This document shows positions 1 through 8,624 of a DNA stretch of 61,722 bases, in pieces. This DNA comes from UBA4465 sp002292365. GTDB lineage: Bacteria; Bacteroidota; Bacteroidia; Cytophagales; Cyclobacteriaceae. The notes under the pieces are model-generated. The model was not told where the DNA came from and made no database searches. It saw only the letters and a list, made by a program, of their open reading frames with translations. The DNA is taken from assembly GCA_943788615.1 (NCBI GenBank), contig CALSQY010000005.1, forward strand, positions 1-61,722, given 5' to 3'. Position 1 is the first letter of the stretch. Every line of letters begins with the position of its first letter. The position numbers were made by a program, and so were the translations under genes.

Positions 1-414
1 TGTATGAAAAATAGCTTACGCGAAGCAGAGGTAGCTAGTAATGAAATAGATCTTATCAGTGGACATCTGACCGGTACAAAAGGTGATTCCACTGAAATAA
101 AGAATTGGAAGAAGGCGCTCGGAGGCGCTCAAGATAAATTTCCACTCATCAACACACCTAAATCAATGATAGGACATTGTATTGCAGGGGCCGGATCCAT
201 CGAATTGGTGGCTACCCTAATTCAAATGGAAAAATCATTTGTTCACGGGAACTACAATATCAAAAAAGTAAATCCTGATATTACTGCAGAAATCCCATTG
301 GAGCGTATTCCTATGAAGACCGTTCATAAAGAAATTAATACCGCTATTAAAGCCAATTTTGGTTTTGGTGATTTAAATTGCAGCATAGTACTTAGAAAAT
401 GGAAAGATGGATAA
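1..414 (+). CDS. beta-ketoacyl-ACP synthase, C-terminal part (5' end outside window)
   Basis: This is the C-terminal thiolase-fold half of a condensing enzyme that would elongate an acyl chain held on an acyl carrier protein. The frame is open to the left edge, so the true start and the catalytic Cys lie outside the window. Both active-site His regions are visible: one in SGHLTGTKGDSTE (near residue 21 of the visible part) and one in KSMIGHCIAGAGS (near residue 58), followed by a Gly-rich FGFGDLN segment close to the end. It overlaps the acyl carrier protein gene by 8 bases, so the two are translationally coupled. Whether it serves fatty acid or secondary-metabolite synthesis cannot be told from this part. 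Confidence 0.85.
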   Translation, partial: CMKNSLREAEVASNEIDLISGHLTGTKGDSTEIKNWKKALGGAQDKFPLINTPKSMIGHCIAGAGSIELVATLIQMEKSFVHGNYNIKKVNPDITAEIPLERIPMKTVHKEINTAIKANFGFGDLNCSIVLRKWKDG

Positions 415-661
415 GGATACAATTCAAGAACAATTAAAAGAAATCATTGCCGTTTATGTCCCAGATAAGGAAATACTAGGTAAGCTTACCCCTGAACATG
501 ATCTCATCAATGACCTCAAAATAAACTCGGCACACATTGTAGATATCGTATTGGATGTTGAAGAGAAATATGATATCATGATCGAGGATGATGCCATCAT
601 GGAAATGGTCACGATCGGTCAAGCCATTGAAGTAATTTACGGTAAGGTGCAAGAAAAATAG
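407..661 (+). CDS. acyl carrier protein
   Basis: This is an 84-residue acidic four-helix carrier protein, the normal length for the family. The phosphopantetheine attachment site is the Ser in DLKINSAHIVDIV (about residue 41). It is slightly unusual because the common DSL triplet reads NSA here. It overlaps the ketosynthase gene upstream, and a phosphopantetheinyl transferase lies 425 bases downstream, so synthase, carrier and activating enzyme form a self-contained set. The NSA variant and the dedicated partner genes suggest a specialised carrier rather than the housekeeping AcpP; that is inference. Confidence 0.85.
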   Translation: MDKDTIQEQLKEIIAVYVPDKEILGKLTPEHDLINDLKINSAHIVDIVLDVEEKYDIMIEDDAIMEMVTIGQAIEVIYGKVQEK

Positions 662-699
662 ATATGCTTGCGCTTGGTCTGAATTTAAGCTTCATTTAA

Positions 700-1089
700 A
701 TGAAATTGATAGGTTCTTTTTGGCTCATTTATGCTTTGTTCCCAATCACTCAAACTCCAGATTTCAGTATCGCTTTTTCTAAAATAGACAACAGAGTCTA
801 TGCCTTTGTCAATGATGAACTTGTTTTTGATAGCCAATTCATCGACGGCAATCCTGAATTAAATTTATCCCTTGATTTAAATCCCTTCTTAAAAAAAGGA
901 ACTAATATCATAAAGATTCAACTTGAGAATGGATCAATATTGAATTCTTTTATTGTCGACACCCATTGGATGATCCGATATGAAATTTTCGAAAATGGCG
1001 AAAGCTATGATTATGTGTATGAATCTAGTAAAAATGGCCAAACTGGTTTAATCGTATACGAAAAAAAACATAATATCTATCTTGAGTGA
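700..1089 (+). CDS. conserved-looking hypothetical protein between acp and PPTase
   Basis: I do not recognise this 129-residue protein. It starts with a hydrophobic stretch (MKLIGSFWLIYALF) that could be a weak signal or anchor. The rest reads as alternating beta strands with a central NPFLKKGTNIIKIQLENGS segment, as in carbohydrate-binding or jelly-roll folds. It lies 38 bases after acp, and its stop overlaps the GTG start of the phosphopantetheinyl transferase by 4 bases (GTGA), so it belongs to the same operon. The context suggests a role linked to the acyl-carrier pathway. Confidence 0.6.
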   Translation: MKLIGSFWLIYALFPITQTPDFSIAFSKIDNRVYAFVNDELVFDSQFIDGNPELNLSLDLNPFLKKGTNIIKIQLENGSILNSFIVDTHWMIRYEIFENGESYDYVYESSKNGQTGLIVYEKKHNIYLE

Positions 1090-1619
1090 TTGGAATTGAT
1101 ATCGTTGATATAAAAGATCCCCTGTTACATCTGCGTACTGCAGATCATCTACGGTTCATAAAAGCCAAAGGTGATCAATACCCTGAAAATATAGATCCCA
1201 TCCTACTCTATTGGGTCGTTTGGAGTGCTAAAGAGGCTGTTTTTAAGAGTAAACGGCAATTAAAATCATTCGATCCAAAACTCATTACAGTCATTTTTTC
1301 AAATGATTTACATTTCACTTCCAAAAAGCTTTTGGGCACTGTTGAGACCACACCCAGCTATGTAGTGGCTACGGCCGCACCACCATCGATGGAACTTATG
1401 CATCAAATTTGGATGAATCATCAAAAAGCGTCTTCTCAAAAAATCATTCGTGCAAGAATCATTGCCTATTTCAAGCCTTTGAATATCAGCTTTACTCTAG
1501 ATGAAAATCAACTGCCCCTACTTTGTGTAAACGAAGAAAAAGAATTTCCCATTTCTTTAACCCATCATGGTAATTACCTGGCTTTTTGTATAGAAAAGCA
1601 TGGCATTTTAGAATCCTAA
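1086..1619 (+). CDS. 4'-phosphopantetheinyl transferase superfamily protein
   Basis: This enzyme would move the 4'-phosphopantetheine arm of coenzyme A onto the Ser of a carrier protein. The two metal/CoA-binding signatures are present: GIDIVDI at the N-terminus and WSAKEAVFK near residue 48. At 177 residues it is longer than AcpS but shorter than Sfp types, and a C-terminal domain has ISLTHHGNYLAFCIE. I use the GTG start because it overlaps the preceding stop as GTGA and places GIDIVDI at the N-terminus, as in the family. The natural substrate is probably the carrier protein at 407-661. Confidence 0.8.
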   Translation: MIGIDIVDIKDPLLHLRTADHLRFIKAKGDQYPENIDPILLYWVVWSAKEAVFKSKRQLKSFDPKLITVIFSNDLHFTSKKLLGTVETTPSYVVATAAPPSMELMHQIWMNHQKASSQKIIRARIIAYFKPLNISFTLDENQLPLLCVNEEKEFPISLTHHGNYLAFCIEKHGILES

Positions 1620-1669
1620 ATTTTGCTAATAATTGATTATTTTTGATTTCACAGGTATTCACCCAACGA

Positions 1670-2731
1670 ATGCGTAAAATAATACATATTGACATGGATG
1701 CCTTTTATGCTTCTGTTGAGCAAAATGACGACCCTGATTTACGAGGAAAGCCCGTCGCCGTGGGGGGGGATAAAGAGGGTGGCGTCGTTGCAGCAGCGAG
1801 TTATGAAGCTCGGAAATTTGGGGTAAAATCTGCCTTGTCTTCCAGGATTGCCGCAAGATTGTGTCCACAACTTATTTTCGTCAAACCCCGATTTGATCGG
1901 TACAAAGAAATCTCTAATAAAATTAGGGCCATATTTCATGAATATACAGACTTGGTTGAACCCTTATCGCTCGATGAAGCTTTTTTAGATATCACTCATC
2001 CCAAAATCGGTCTAAAATCAGCTACCCTCATCGCCATAGATATCAAGAAGAAAATCAAAGAAAGAACAGGATTAATTGCTTCTGCAGGCATTTCCTTCAA
2101 TAAGTTTTTGGCCAAGATCGCCTCTGATATGGAAAAACCCAATGGACTTTACGTGGTTTTACCCGAAAACGCAACGATATTTATTGAAAAACTCCCGATC
2201 AAAAAATTTCATGGTATAGGCAAGGTCACTACCGAAAAAATGAAGCATGCAGGTATTTTTACCGGCAAAGACCTAAAAGCGAAAACATTGGATGATTTGT
2301 GTCTGCGATATGGTAAGCAGGGGAATTACTATTATCATGTGGTCCGTGGCATTGACCACAGACCCGTCCTGCCCGATCGAAAAAGAAAATCTATCAGCGC
2401 CGAAAATACCTTTTCACATCACTTGATGACCCTTTCAGATATCCAATCACATCTCAAACCCATCACTGAAGAAGTTTTTAGAAGATACCAGCTACAATCT
2501 GTTCAAGGTAGAACCATAAGTCTTAAAATAAAGTATGGAGATTTTAAGCAAATCACGAGAAGTAAATCCCAAAAAGAAGTCATACAAGATCTTTCAGAAA
2601 TTCAAGTACTCATCAAGTCTTTGCTTAACGAAGACTTGTTACATGAAGTAGGCATTCGACTGCTGGGAATAAGCATCTCAAATTTGCAATTTAAAAAAGT
2701 ACTCAATCCTCAAATGAGCATTGAATTTTAA
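1670..2731 (+). CDS. dinB: DNA polymerase IV (Y-family translesion polymerase)
   Basis: This is an error-prone polymerase that copies past damaged bases. The start at the ATG in 1670 gives the family N-terminus MRKIIHIDMDAFYASVEQ with the first metal-binding Asp; an upstream TTG at 1643 would add nine atypical residues. The second catalytic pair is in EPLSLDEAFLDI (about residue 100). Helix-hairpin-helix thumb residues (KKFHGIGKVTTEKM) and a little-finger domain follow. At 353 residues it is full length. No clear beta-clamp motif was identified at the C-terminus. Confidence 0.93.
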   Translation: MRKIIHIDMDAFYASVEQNDDPDLRGKPVAVGGDKEGGVVAAASYEARKFGVKSALSSRIAARLCPQLIFVKPRFDRYKEISNKIRAIFHEYTDLVEPLSLDEAFLDITHPKIGLKSATLIAIDIKKKIKERTGLIASAGISFNKFLAKIASDMEKPNGLYVVLPENATIFIEKLPIKKFHGIGKVTTEKMKHAGIFTGKDLKAKTLDDLCLRYGKQGNYYYHVVRGIDHRPVLPDRKRKSISAENTFSHHLMTLSDIQSHLKPITEEVFRRYQLQSVQGRTISLKIKYGDFKQITRSKSQKEVIQDLSEIQVLIKSLLNEDLLHEVGIRLLGISISNLQFKKVLNPQMSIEF

Positions 2732-2846
2732 TGGTTTTAATCGGGATCACCCATCCTAAAGCTGCTCGCATCACGCAGATGTATCTTTATTGAAAAAATG
2801 ATTCAAATTGTAATCAATAATGCCTAATTTAGTCAAAAAAGACAAT

Positions 2847-3287
2847 ATGAGCATCTATAAAATATTGCTACATGCACATTCAGGATTTAGATGGCTGGCA
2901 CTTCTGCTTCCCCTGATTATCCTAGTTAAGTCAATGATTGGATTTTATGGTAAAAAAGAATACCAAAAAATAGATCGCATTCTTGCTTCTTCTTTCGCGG
3001 GAACGGTTCATCTGATGCTCCTCCTTGGGATCTCTTTGTACTTATTTTTCAGTCCTATCACGCAAGCGGCTTTTGCCGATTTCAGTGCTGCTATGAAAGA
3101 TCCCTCACTTCGCTTTTGGGCCGTTGAGCACATTTCTATCATGACCTTGGTCACCATAATCGTCACTATTGGGAGTGCCAAAACAAAGAAAGCCCTCTCT
3201 AGTCAAGGTAAATTCAAAAATCAGTTGGTTTTTTTCGGTATCTCCCTGGCACTCATGCTCATCTCGATACCTTGGGATCGTGTATAA
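2847..3287 (+). CDS. four-helix inner-membrane protein, unknown function
   Basis: This is a small integral membrane protein with about four predicted helices: LLPLIILVKSMIGF, GTVHLMLLLGISLYLFF, HISIMTLVTIIVTIG and LVFFGISLALMLISI. It opens with LLHAHSGFRWLALL. The His residues lie near membrane borders (LLHAHSG, TVHLML, VEHISIM), as in a cytochrome b561-like heme-binding bundle, but this is only a resemblance. An in-frame ATG at 2820 would add nine residues; I prefer 2847 because the hydrophobic core then starts in the usual place. It converges on hisB with 3 bases between stops. Confidence 0.65.
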   Translation: MSIYKILLHAHSGFRWLALLLPLIILVKSMIGFYGKKEYQKIDRILASSFAGTVHLMLLLGISLYLFFSPITQAAFADFSAAMKDPSLRFWAVEHISIMTLVTIIVTIGSAKTKKALSSQGKFKNQLVFFGISLALMLISIPWDRV

Positions 3288-3290
3288 CTC

Positions 3291-4385
3291 CTAAAGCATC
3301 CCTTTAGTTGAGGGAAGTGTATCTAAAGCTCTTGGGTCCTTTTTTATAGCCATTTTGATGGCTTTCGCAAAAGCTTTGAAAATACTTTCAATCATGTGGT
3401 GCTCATTTTCGCCAGTTACTTTAATATTGAGATTGCATTTAGAAGCATCTGAGAATGATTTGAAAAAATGATGAACCATTTCTGTGGGGACATCTCCTAC
3501 CCTTTCTCTTTTAAAAACACCTTCCCATTCCATCCAAGGTCGACCACCAAAGTCCACTGCTACTTGGGCCAATGCATCGTCCATGGGTAATAAAAACCCA
3601 TACCTATTGATTCCTTTTTTAGACCCCAAGGCTTTTACCAGAGCTTCGCCCAAGGCCAAGCCTGTATCTTCTATGGTATGATGCTCATCTATCTGCAAAT
3701 CACCCGTTACTTGAATTTTCAAATCCATACCAGCGTGCTTACCCAATTGGTCCAGCATATGATCAAAAAAATGTAAACCGGTACTTATGTCCGTTTGGCC
3801 AGCACCATCTAAGTTTAATTCAATACTGATATCGGTTTCATTGGTCTTTCTGATAACCTTAGATATCCGTGAATTGACCACCAAAAATTCATAAATATCT
3901 TTCCAAGACGTAGTCGCAAGAGCTACCCCTTGATTTTTTTCTTTACTTATATGAATCCCCTCACAACCTAAATTATCAGCTAACTCCATATCTGTTATGC
4001 GGTCACCAATGACATAAGATTTAGCTATGTCGTAATTTCCACTCAAATAAGTGGACAACATACCGATCCCTGGTTTTCGATTTTCATGATCGGAACTTTC
4101 ATAATGTTCATCAATATGTATCCTATCGAAATGAATACCTTGAGAGCTTAAGGTACGCATAATCAGATTGTGGATGGGATAAAATCTCTTTTCTTGATGG
4201 CCCTCAGTACCCAAGCCATCTTGATTTGAAACCAACACCAACAAAAAATGAGATTCCTGTTGGATCTTTCTTAAATAATAAAGCACATCAGGTAAAAAAT
4301 GTACCTTCTCAATCTGATCTACAAACTCATCCTCTGTCTCTGAGACAATGGTTCCATCTCGGTCTATAAATAAAATAGGTCTCAT
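3291..4385 (-). CDS. hisB: bifunctional histidinol-phosphatase / imidazoleglycerol-phosphate dehydratase
   Basis: This carries out two steps of histidine synthesis in one 364-residue chain. The N-terminal HAD phosphatase domain has the nucleophile motif FIDRDGTIV and a YVIGDRITDMELA motif near residue 126. The C-terminal dehydratase domain (about 175-364) has the paired metal-binding His motifs HFFDHMLDQLGKH and DEHHTIEDTG, and again HHFFKSFSD and ENEHHMIES. The start overlaps the hisC stop as ATGA. It is the last gene of the his operon here: the next gene faces it, so hisH, hisA, hisF and hisI are not downstream. Confidence 0.95.
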   Translation of the reverse strand: MRPILFIDRDGTIVSETEDEFVDQIEKVHFLPDVLYYLRKIQQESHFLLVLVSNQDGLGTEGHQEKRFYPIHNLIMRTLSSQGIHFDRIHIDEHYESSDHENRKPGIGMLSTYLSGNYDIAKSYVIGDRITDMELADNLGCEGIHISKEKNQGVALATTSWKDIYEFLVVNSRISKVIRKTNETDISIELNLDGAGQTDISTGLHFFDHMLDQLGKHAGMDLKIQVTGDLQIDEHHTIEDTGLALGEALVKALGSKKGINRYGFLLPMDDALAQVAVDFGGRPWMEWEGVFKRERVGDVPTEMVHHFFKSFSDASKCNLNIKVTGENEHHMIESIFKAFAKAIKMAIKKDPRALDTLPSTKGML

Positions 4386-5434
4386 CTCTTTAGGTAATTA
4401 TTCAGAGCAAGGATCAGTTGCTTATTTTCAAATGCTGTGCCCACAGTAATTCGTATGCAATCTTCACATAAAACTGAGCCTGATCTATCTCTTAGAATGA
4501 TCTCATTGCGAATTAAATACTGAAAAACTTCTTGAACTTTCTTGAATTTAACTAGAAAAAAATTGGTTTCACTGGGATGGACTTTCAAAACAATGGGTAA
4601 TTGTTCAAGTGCCCACCCCAATTCCTTTTTCAATTCTTTTATTTCTTCAACAAATGATCGCATTTGATCCTCCTGCTTTAATGCCTTAAGCACGTGATTT
4701 TGAACAGGGCCACTGATATTATAGGGTGGTTTGATCAAATTGAGTATATCAACGATCTTTGGATGACAAAATGCCATTCCCAGTCGTAACGAAGCCAAGC
4801 CCCAAGCTTTACTCAGAGTTTGTAAAACCACCAAATGGGGAAACTTGGATATTACTCCAATCCAGGAAGGAGTATCTGTAAAATCGATGTAAGCCTCATC
4901 TATTACGATGATTCCTTTGAACACCGTCACAAGATCCAAAACATCTTGCGTGTTTATCAAATTTCCTGTTGGATTATTGGGAGAACAGATGAACATGACC
5001 TTAACTTGATCATTGAGTGCTGATTTTATTTGGGTCATGTCCAATTGAAAGTCCTGGGTCAATAAAACCTCGTTGACACTGACATTATTAATATTTGCCG
5101 CCACTTTATACATCCCGTAGGTAGGAGGAAATATCATCACCTCATCGATACCCGGTTCACAAAAGGCCCTGATCAATAAATCAATGGGTTCATCACTTCC
5201 GTTACCCATAAAAATACATTCTGTAGTAATGCCTTTGCTCTTACCCATGGCCTGCTTCAAATAGCTTTGCCGAGGATCTGGATATCGATTCCAATTTTCA
5301 GAAATTACCGAACCTAAGGCATTTTCATTGGCATCTAAGAAAATACCCCTATCTCCCTTAAAATCATCTCTGGCCGTCGAATAGGGTATAAAATTTTTTA
5401 AATGCTTCCTAATTAAATCCCCAATCTTACTCAT
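4382..5434 (-). CDS. hisC: histidinol-phosphate aminotransferase
   Basis: This is a PLP-dependent class I/II aminotransferase that converts imidazole acetol phosphate to histidinol phosphate. Its 350 residues match the family. Visible landmarks are NGSDEPIDLLIRAF (phosphate pocket), CSPNNPTGN, VIDEAYIDF, and the PLP Lys in LQTLSKAWGLASLRLG near residue 210. It overlaps hisD upstream and hisB downstream by 4 bases each (ATGA), so the three are translationally coupled. Confidence 0.95.
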   Translation of the reverse strand: MSKIGDLIRKHLKNFIPYSTARDDFKGDRGIFLDANENALGSVISENWNRYPDPRQSYLKQAMGKSKGITTECIFMGNGSDEPIDLLIRAFCEPGIDEVMIFPPTYGMYKVAANINNVSVNEVLLTQDFQLDMTQIKSALNDQVKVMFICSPNNPTGNLINTQDVLDLVTVFKGIIVIDEAYIDFTDTPSWIGVISKFPHLVVLQTLSKAWGLASLRLGMAFCHPKIVDILNLIKPPYNISGPVQNHVLKALKQEDQMRSFVEEIKELKKELGWALEQLPIVLKVHPSETNFFLVKFKKVQEVFQYLIRNEIILRDRSGSVLCEDCIRITVGTAFENKQLILALNNYLKR

Positions 5435-6714
5435 TTCTCAAAAGATTCCAAGCGTACCGTCACCGCTCTTTTATGTCCCTCAAGTTGTTCGGCAGCGGCC
5501 ATTACCTCTAGAATAGGTCCTAAGATTTTTAATCCCTTTTTTGTTATTTCTTGAAAGGTAATTTTTTTAACAAAACTATCCAATGAGACACCAGAATAAG
5601 ATTTTGCCCATCCGTTGGTTGGTAACGCATGATTTGTTCCTGAAGCGTAATCTCCTGCTGATTCAGGAGTATAAGGTCCTATAAATACCGAACCCGCATT
5701 GTAGATTCTATCAATATACTTTTCTGGATTACTTATGTTTAGTATTAGATGCTCAGGTCCATAATAATTAATGGTTTTAATGACCTCTTTTTTTGAATTC
5801 ACGATCATCGCTACACTATTTTTCAGTGACTCTTCAGCCAAGTCTTTTCTCGGCAATTGAATCAACTGTTCTTTTATCTCTAAAACAACCGCATCCGCAA
5901 CTGACTGACTTTTGGTTACTAAAACCACTTGACTGTCATTACCATGTTCGGCTTGTGAGATTAAATCTGAAGCCACAAAACTCACATTACTTTCCTCATC
6001 TGCGATTACCATAACCTCAGAGGGTCCTGCAGGCATATCAATAGAGACCACTTTAGATAATAATTGCTTGGCAGTGGTTACATATTGATTACCCGGTCCA
6101 AAAATTTTATCCACTTTAGGGATGGTCTCAGTACCATAGGCCATGGCCGCAATGGCTTGTGCCCCACCTAATTTTAAGACGGAGTGAATACCCAATAAAT
6201 GAGCTGTATACAAAACAATAGGATTAATTTTGCCCATTTTGTTTGTGGGGGAAGCTATGGTGATATTTTTACACCCAGCGATTAAAGCGGGAATGCCTAA
6301 CATCAAAACGGTCGAGAACAAGGGTGCCGTTCCTCCTGGTACATAAAGTCCAACATTTCGAATAGGAACTGATTTACGTTTGCATATAACTCCGGGCATC
6401 GTCTCCACCTTCAGTGGTGACTGCTGTTGTGCTTCATGGAATTTCCAAATATTTTTTTTAGCTACCTCAATCGCAATTTTAAGATTTGCATTGACGTGCT
6501 TTTCAGCATCCTTTAGTTCGTCTTCAGAGATCCATAATTCATCTAACTCGACGTGATCATACTCGAGCACCAATTTTTTTAAAGCTCTATCCCCACCTCT
6601 TCTTACCTTCTCTAGGATAGGTTGCACGATTTTTTCGATCTTATTTGTATCCATCACAGGCCTTTTTAAAACCTCCCGTAATTGACTTTGATTGACATAA
6701 TTATAGATATTCAT
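5431..6714 (-). CDS. hisD: histidinol dehydrogenase
   Basis: This is the zinc- and NAD-dependent enzyme that oxidises histidinol to histidine in two steps, the last of the pathway. At 427 residues it is full length. The substrate and zinc region is visible as GPSEVMVIADEESN, SQAEHGNDSQVVL and YGPEHLILN, followed by GTNHALPTNGWAKSYSG. The start codon overlaps the hisG stop (TGATG) and the stop overlaps hisC (ATGA). Confidence 0.95.
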   Translation of the reverse strand: MNIYNYVNQSQLREVLKRPVMDTNKIEKIVQPILEKVRRGGDRALKKLVLEYDHVELDELWISEDELKDAEKHVNANLKIAIEVAKKNIWKFHEAQQQSPLKVETMPGVICKRKSVPIRNVGLYVPGGTAPLFSTVLMLGIPALIAGCKNITIASPTNKMGKINPIVLYTAHLLGIHSVLKLGGAQAIAAMAYGTETIPKVDKIFGPGNQYVTTAKQLLSKVVSIDMPAGPSEVMVIADEESNVSFVASDLISQAEHGNDSQVVLVTKSQSVADAVVLEIKEQLIQLPRKDLAEESLKNSVAMIVNSKKEVIKTINYYGPEHLILNISNPEKYIDRIYNAGSVFIGPYTPESAGDYASGTNHALPTNGWAKSYSGVSLDSFVKKITFQEITKKGLKILGPILEVMAAAEQLEGHKRAVTVRLESFEK

Positions 6715-7577
6715 CAGCGAATCATTTTTTCTATGGGAACCACTAATACTCCTTCTGCTCCAGCCTGTCTCAACTTTTCAATACTGTTCCAAAAATCGTC
6801 TTCATTAAGTACAGAATGTATACTACTCCAACCTTCAGCTGCTAACGGCAACACGGTTGGGCTTCTCATACCTGGGATTAAAGCCAATATATCTTTTAAA
6901 TTTTCATTAGGTGCATTCATCAAAACATATTTATTATTTTTACCGGCCAAAACTGCCTCAATTCTAAACAATAACTGCTCAATCAATTTATTTTTTTCTT
7001 GATCTAGATCCTTTTTCCCAACTAGTATAGCCTCTGAATGAAGTACCGTTTCAACTTCCTTCAGCCCATTGCTGATCAAGGTGCTTCCAGTACTTACAAT
7101 ATCAAAAATTCCTGCCGAAAGACCAATTCCTGGAGCTATTTCCACAGAACCACTGATTTTATGTACATCAGCTGATATATTTCGTTTATCTAAAAAATTT
7201 TTCAGAATAATCGGATATGAGGTGGCAATGCATTGACCTTTAAAATAGTCTAACCCACGGTATTCGGCTTCTCTGGGTACGGCCAAGGACATCCGACATT
7301 TTGAAAAGCCCAGTGCTTTGATCTCAATAATTTGCTTTCTTTCTTCCAAGAATATATTACGACCAACGATGCCCAAATCCGCGATACCATCAGCCACATA
7401 GCCCGGGATGTCACTATTTCGAAGAAATAAAAACTCTATGGGAAAATTTGAGGCCAATGTTCTTAGCTTTCTCTGTCCATTACTAAATTTAATACCACTT
7501 TCTTTAAACAAAGCAAGCGAATCTTCACTCAATCTTCCGGACTTTTGAATGGCAATTTTTAGTTTAGGTTGTGACAT
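6714..7577 (-). CDS. hisG: ATP phosphoribosyltransferase, long form
   Basis: This is the committed, feedback-regulated step of histidine synthesis, joining PRPP and ATP. The length (287 residues from the chosen ATG at 7577) is that of the long form. It has a periplasmic-binding-like catalytic core (KIAIQKSGRLSEDS, VADGIADLGIVG, IVSTGSTL) and a C-terminal regulatory domain (GMRSPTVLPLAAEGW, with GAEGVLVVPIEKMI at the end). Such long forms are normally inhibited by histidine through that domain. A TTG nine bases upstream is possible but less likely. Confidence 0.93.
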   Translation of the reverse strand: MSQPKLKIAIQKSGRLSEDSLALFKESGIKFSNGQRKLRTLASNFPIEFLFLRNSDIPGYVADGIADLGIVGRNIFLEERKQIIEIKALGFSKCRMSLAVPREAEYRGLDYFKGQCIATSYPIILKNFLDKRNISADVHKISGSVEIAPGIGLSAGIFDIVSTGSTLISNGLKEVETVLHSEAILVGKKDLDQEKNKLIEQLLFRIEAVLAGKNNKYVLMNAPNENLKDILALIPGMRSPTVLPLAAEGWSSIHSVLNEDDFWNSIEKLRQAGAEGVLVVPIEKMIR

Positions 7578-7611
7578 GGATAACAAAGGATATTAGTGTG
7601 CAAATCTCTAA

Positions 7612-7642
7612 TAAAAAAATTAGTTATTGCATTACTAACTAT
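7612..7642 (-). terminator. hairpin with T-tract between the stress-protein gene and hisG
   Basis: On the minus strand a TAGTTA/TAACTA stem with a 9-base loop is followed by ATTTTTTT. It can end transcription of the universal stress protein gene just upstream of hisG, or act in the his leader. I see no His-rich leader peptide, so a classical attenuator is not supported. The stem is short and AT-rich. Confidence 0.4.
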
Positions 7643-7696
7643 TTAAACGGAAGTCAGTTTTAAATTTGAGAAGAAAAATATAAAAACAATGAATTA

Positions 7697-8542
7697 TTAT
7701 TCATCCAACTGCACGGTAATGACGGGACACTTGGAATTATTTACCACATCTTCAGCAACACTTCGGTTGAAAAAATGACTCATCCCTTTTCTTTGGTGGG
7801 TGCCTAACATGATCATGTCAGCTTCTATAAAGTCAGCGAAATCAACGATACCATCTTCTTCATTATTGAAATTATGAATATCAATGGTGTAATTACTGAT
7901 GATATTAGTTTCAACAAATGCTGACATTTGTTTGATATCATGACGCGTATTTGTAAAACTCGCAGGTGTATTGATTTTTACGATACGCAATTTGGCTTGC
8001 ATCAAATCTTGCACAAAACTGACTCTTTCAACTAGCCGTGGATTCACCTCCTCAAAATTTGACGCGAATACGATATTTTTAATTTTTTCAATATGAATTT
8101 TATTCTTAATAGTAATTACAGGACATTGTGCGTTACGAACCACCTTTTCTGCATTGGAACTCAAAAATAAATTCTCTAAGTCATCCAAGCTCGAGGTCCC
8201 CATAATGACTAAATTTACATCTTGATTGGCGACCTCGGTGGCCAAAGAAACATAAGGGTTTCCTATCACTATTTTGAAACTAACTGTCACTTTTGACATC
8301 ACATTGGTTACGACTGCCCTTAACTTCAACTCAGTTTGTTGAATAAGTTTATTCATATATAAGTTTTCCAAAGGATCTATACTTGAGGCTCCCATGATTT
8401 TTAATCTACTCTCGGAAGGATGTTCAATCACATGAAACAATACAATTTCAGCTGAAGCATGCCTTTCTGCAAGTTGTGTAGCAAAATCAAGTGCGTTATC
8501 AGATGGCAAAGTAAAATCGAAAGGAACAAGTATTTTTTTCAT
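7697..8542 (-). CDS. tandem-domain universal stress protein
   Basis: This has two UspA-type domains in one 281-residue chain. The first starts MKKILVPFDFTLPSDNALDFA and ends CPVITIKNK (about residue 147). The second runs from NIVFASNFEE to KCPVITVQLDE. The second has a GTHQRKGMSHFFNRSVAEDVV stretch near the end and the first has GTSSLDDLENLFLSSNAEKVV; both resemble the Gly-rich ATP-binding loop but are degenerate. I chose the ATG at 8542 because it gives the classical N-terminus. It is followed by a hairpin and then hisG. Confidence 0.85.
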   Translation of the reverse strand: MKKILVPFDFTLPSDNALDFATQLAERHASAEIVLFHVIEHPSESRLKIMGASSIDPLENLYMNKLIQQTELKLRAVVTNVMSKVTVSFKIVIGNPYVSLATEVANQDVNLVIMGTSSLDDLENLFLSSNAEKVVRNAQCPVITIKNKIHIEKIKNIVFASNFEEVNPRLVERVSFVQDLMQAKLRIVKINTPASFTNTRHDIKQMSAFVETNIISNYTIDIHNFNNEEDGIVDFADFIEADMIMLGTHQRKGMSHFFNRSVAEDVVNNSKCPVITVQLDE

Positions 8543-8624
8543 TTGGTAGTGATAAAAGTGATTAATGATCAATTTAAGCAAAAAGGCGCTTATTAATTAT
8601 CATATAAGCAAAAAAGTATAAATG

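Noticed and set aside
1492..1939. Minus-strand frames opposite the PPTase and dinB genes
   Set aside because: Shadow frames without family features, lying fully across well-supported genes.
7587..7696. Histidine leader-peptide attenuator
   Set aside because: A hairpin with a T-run exists, but no short frame with consecutive His codons precedes hisG.
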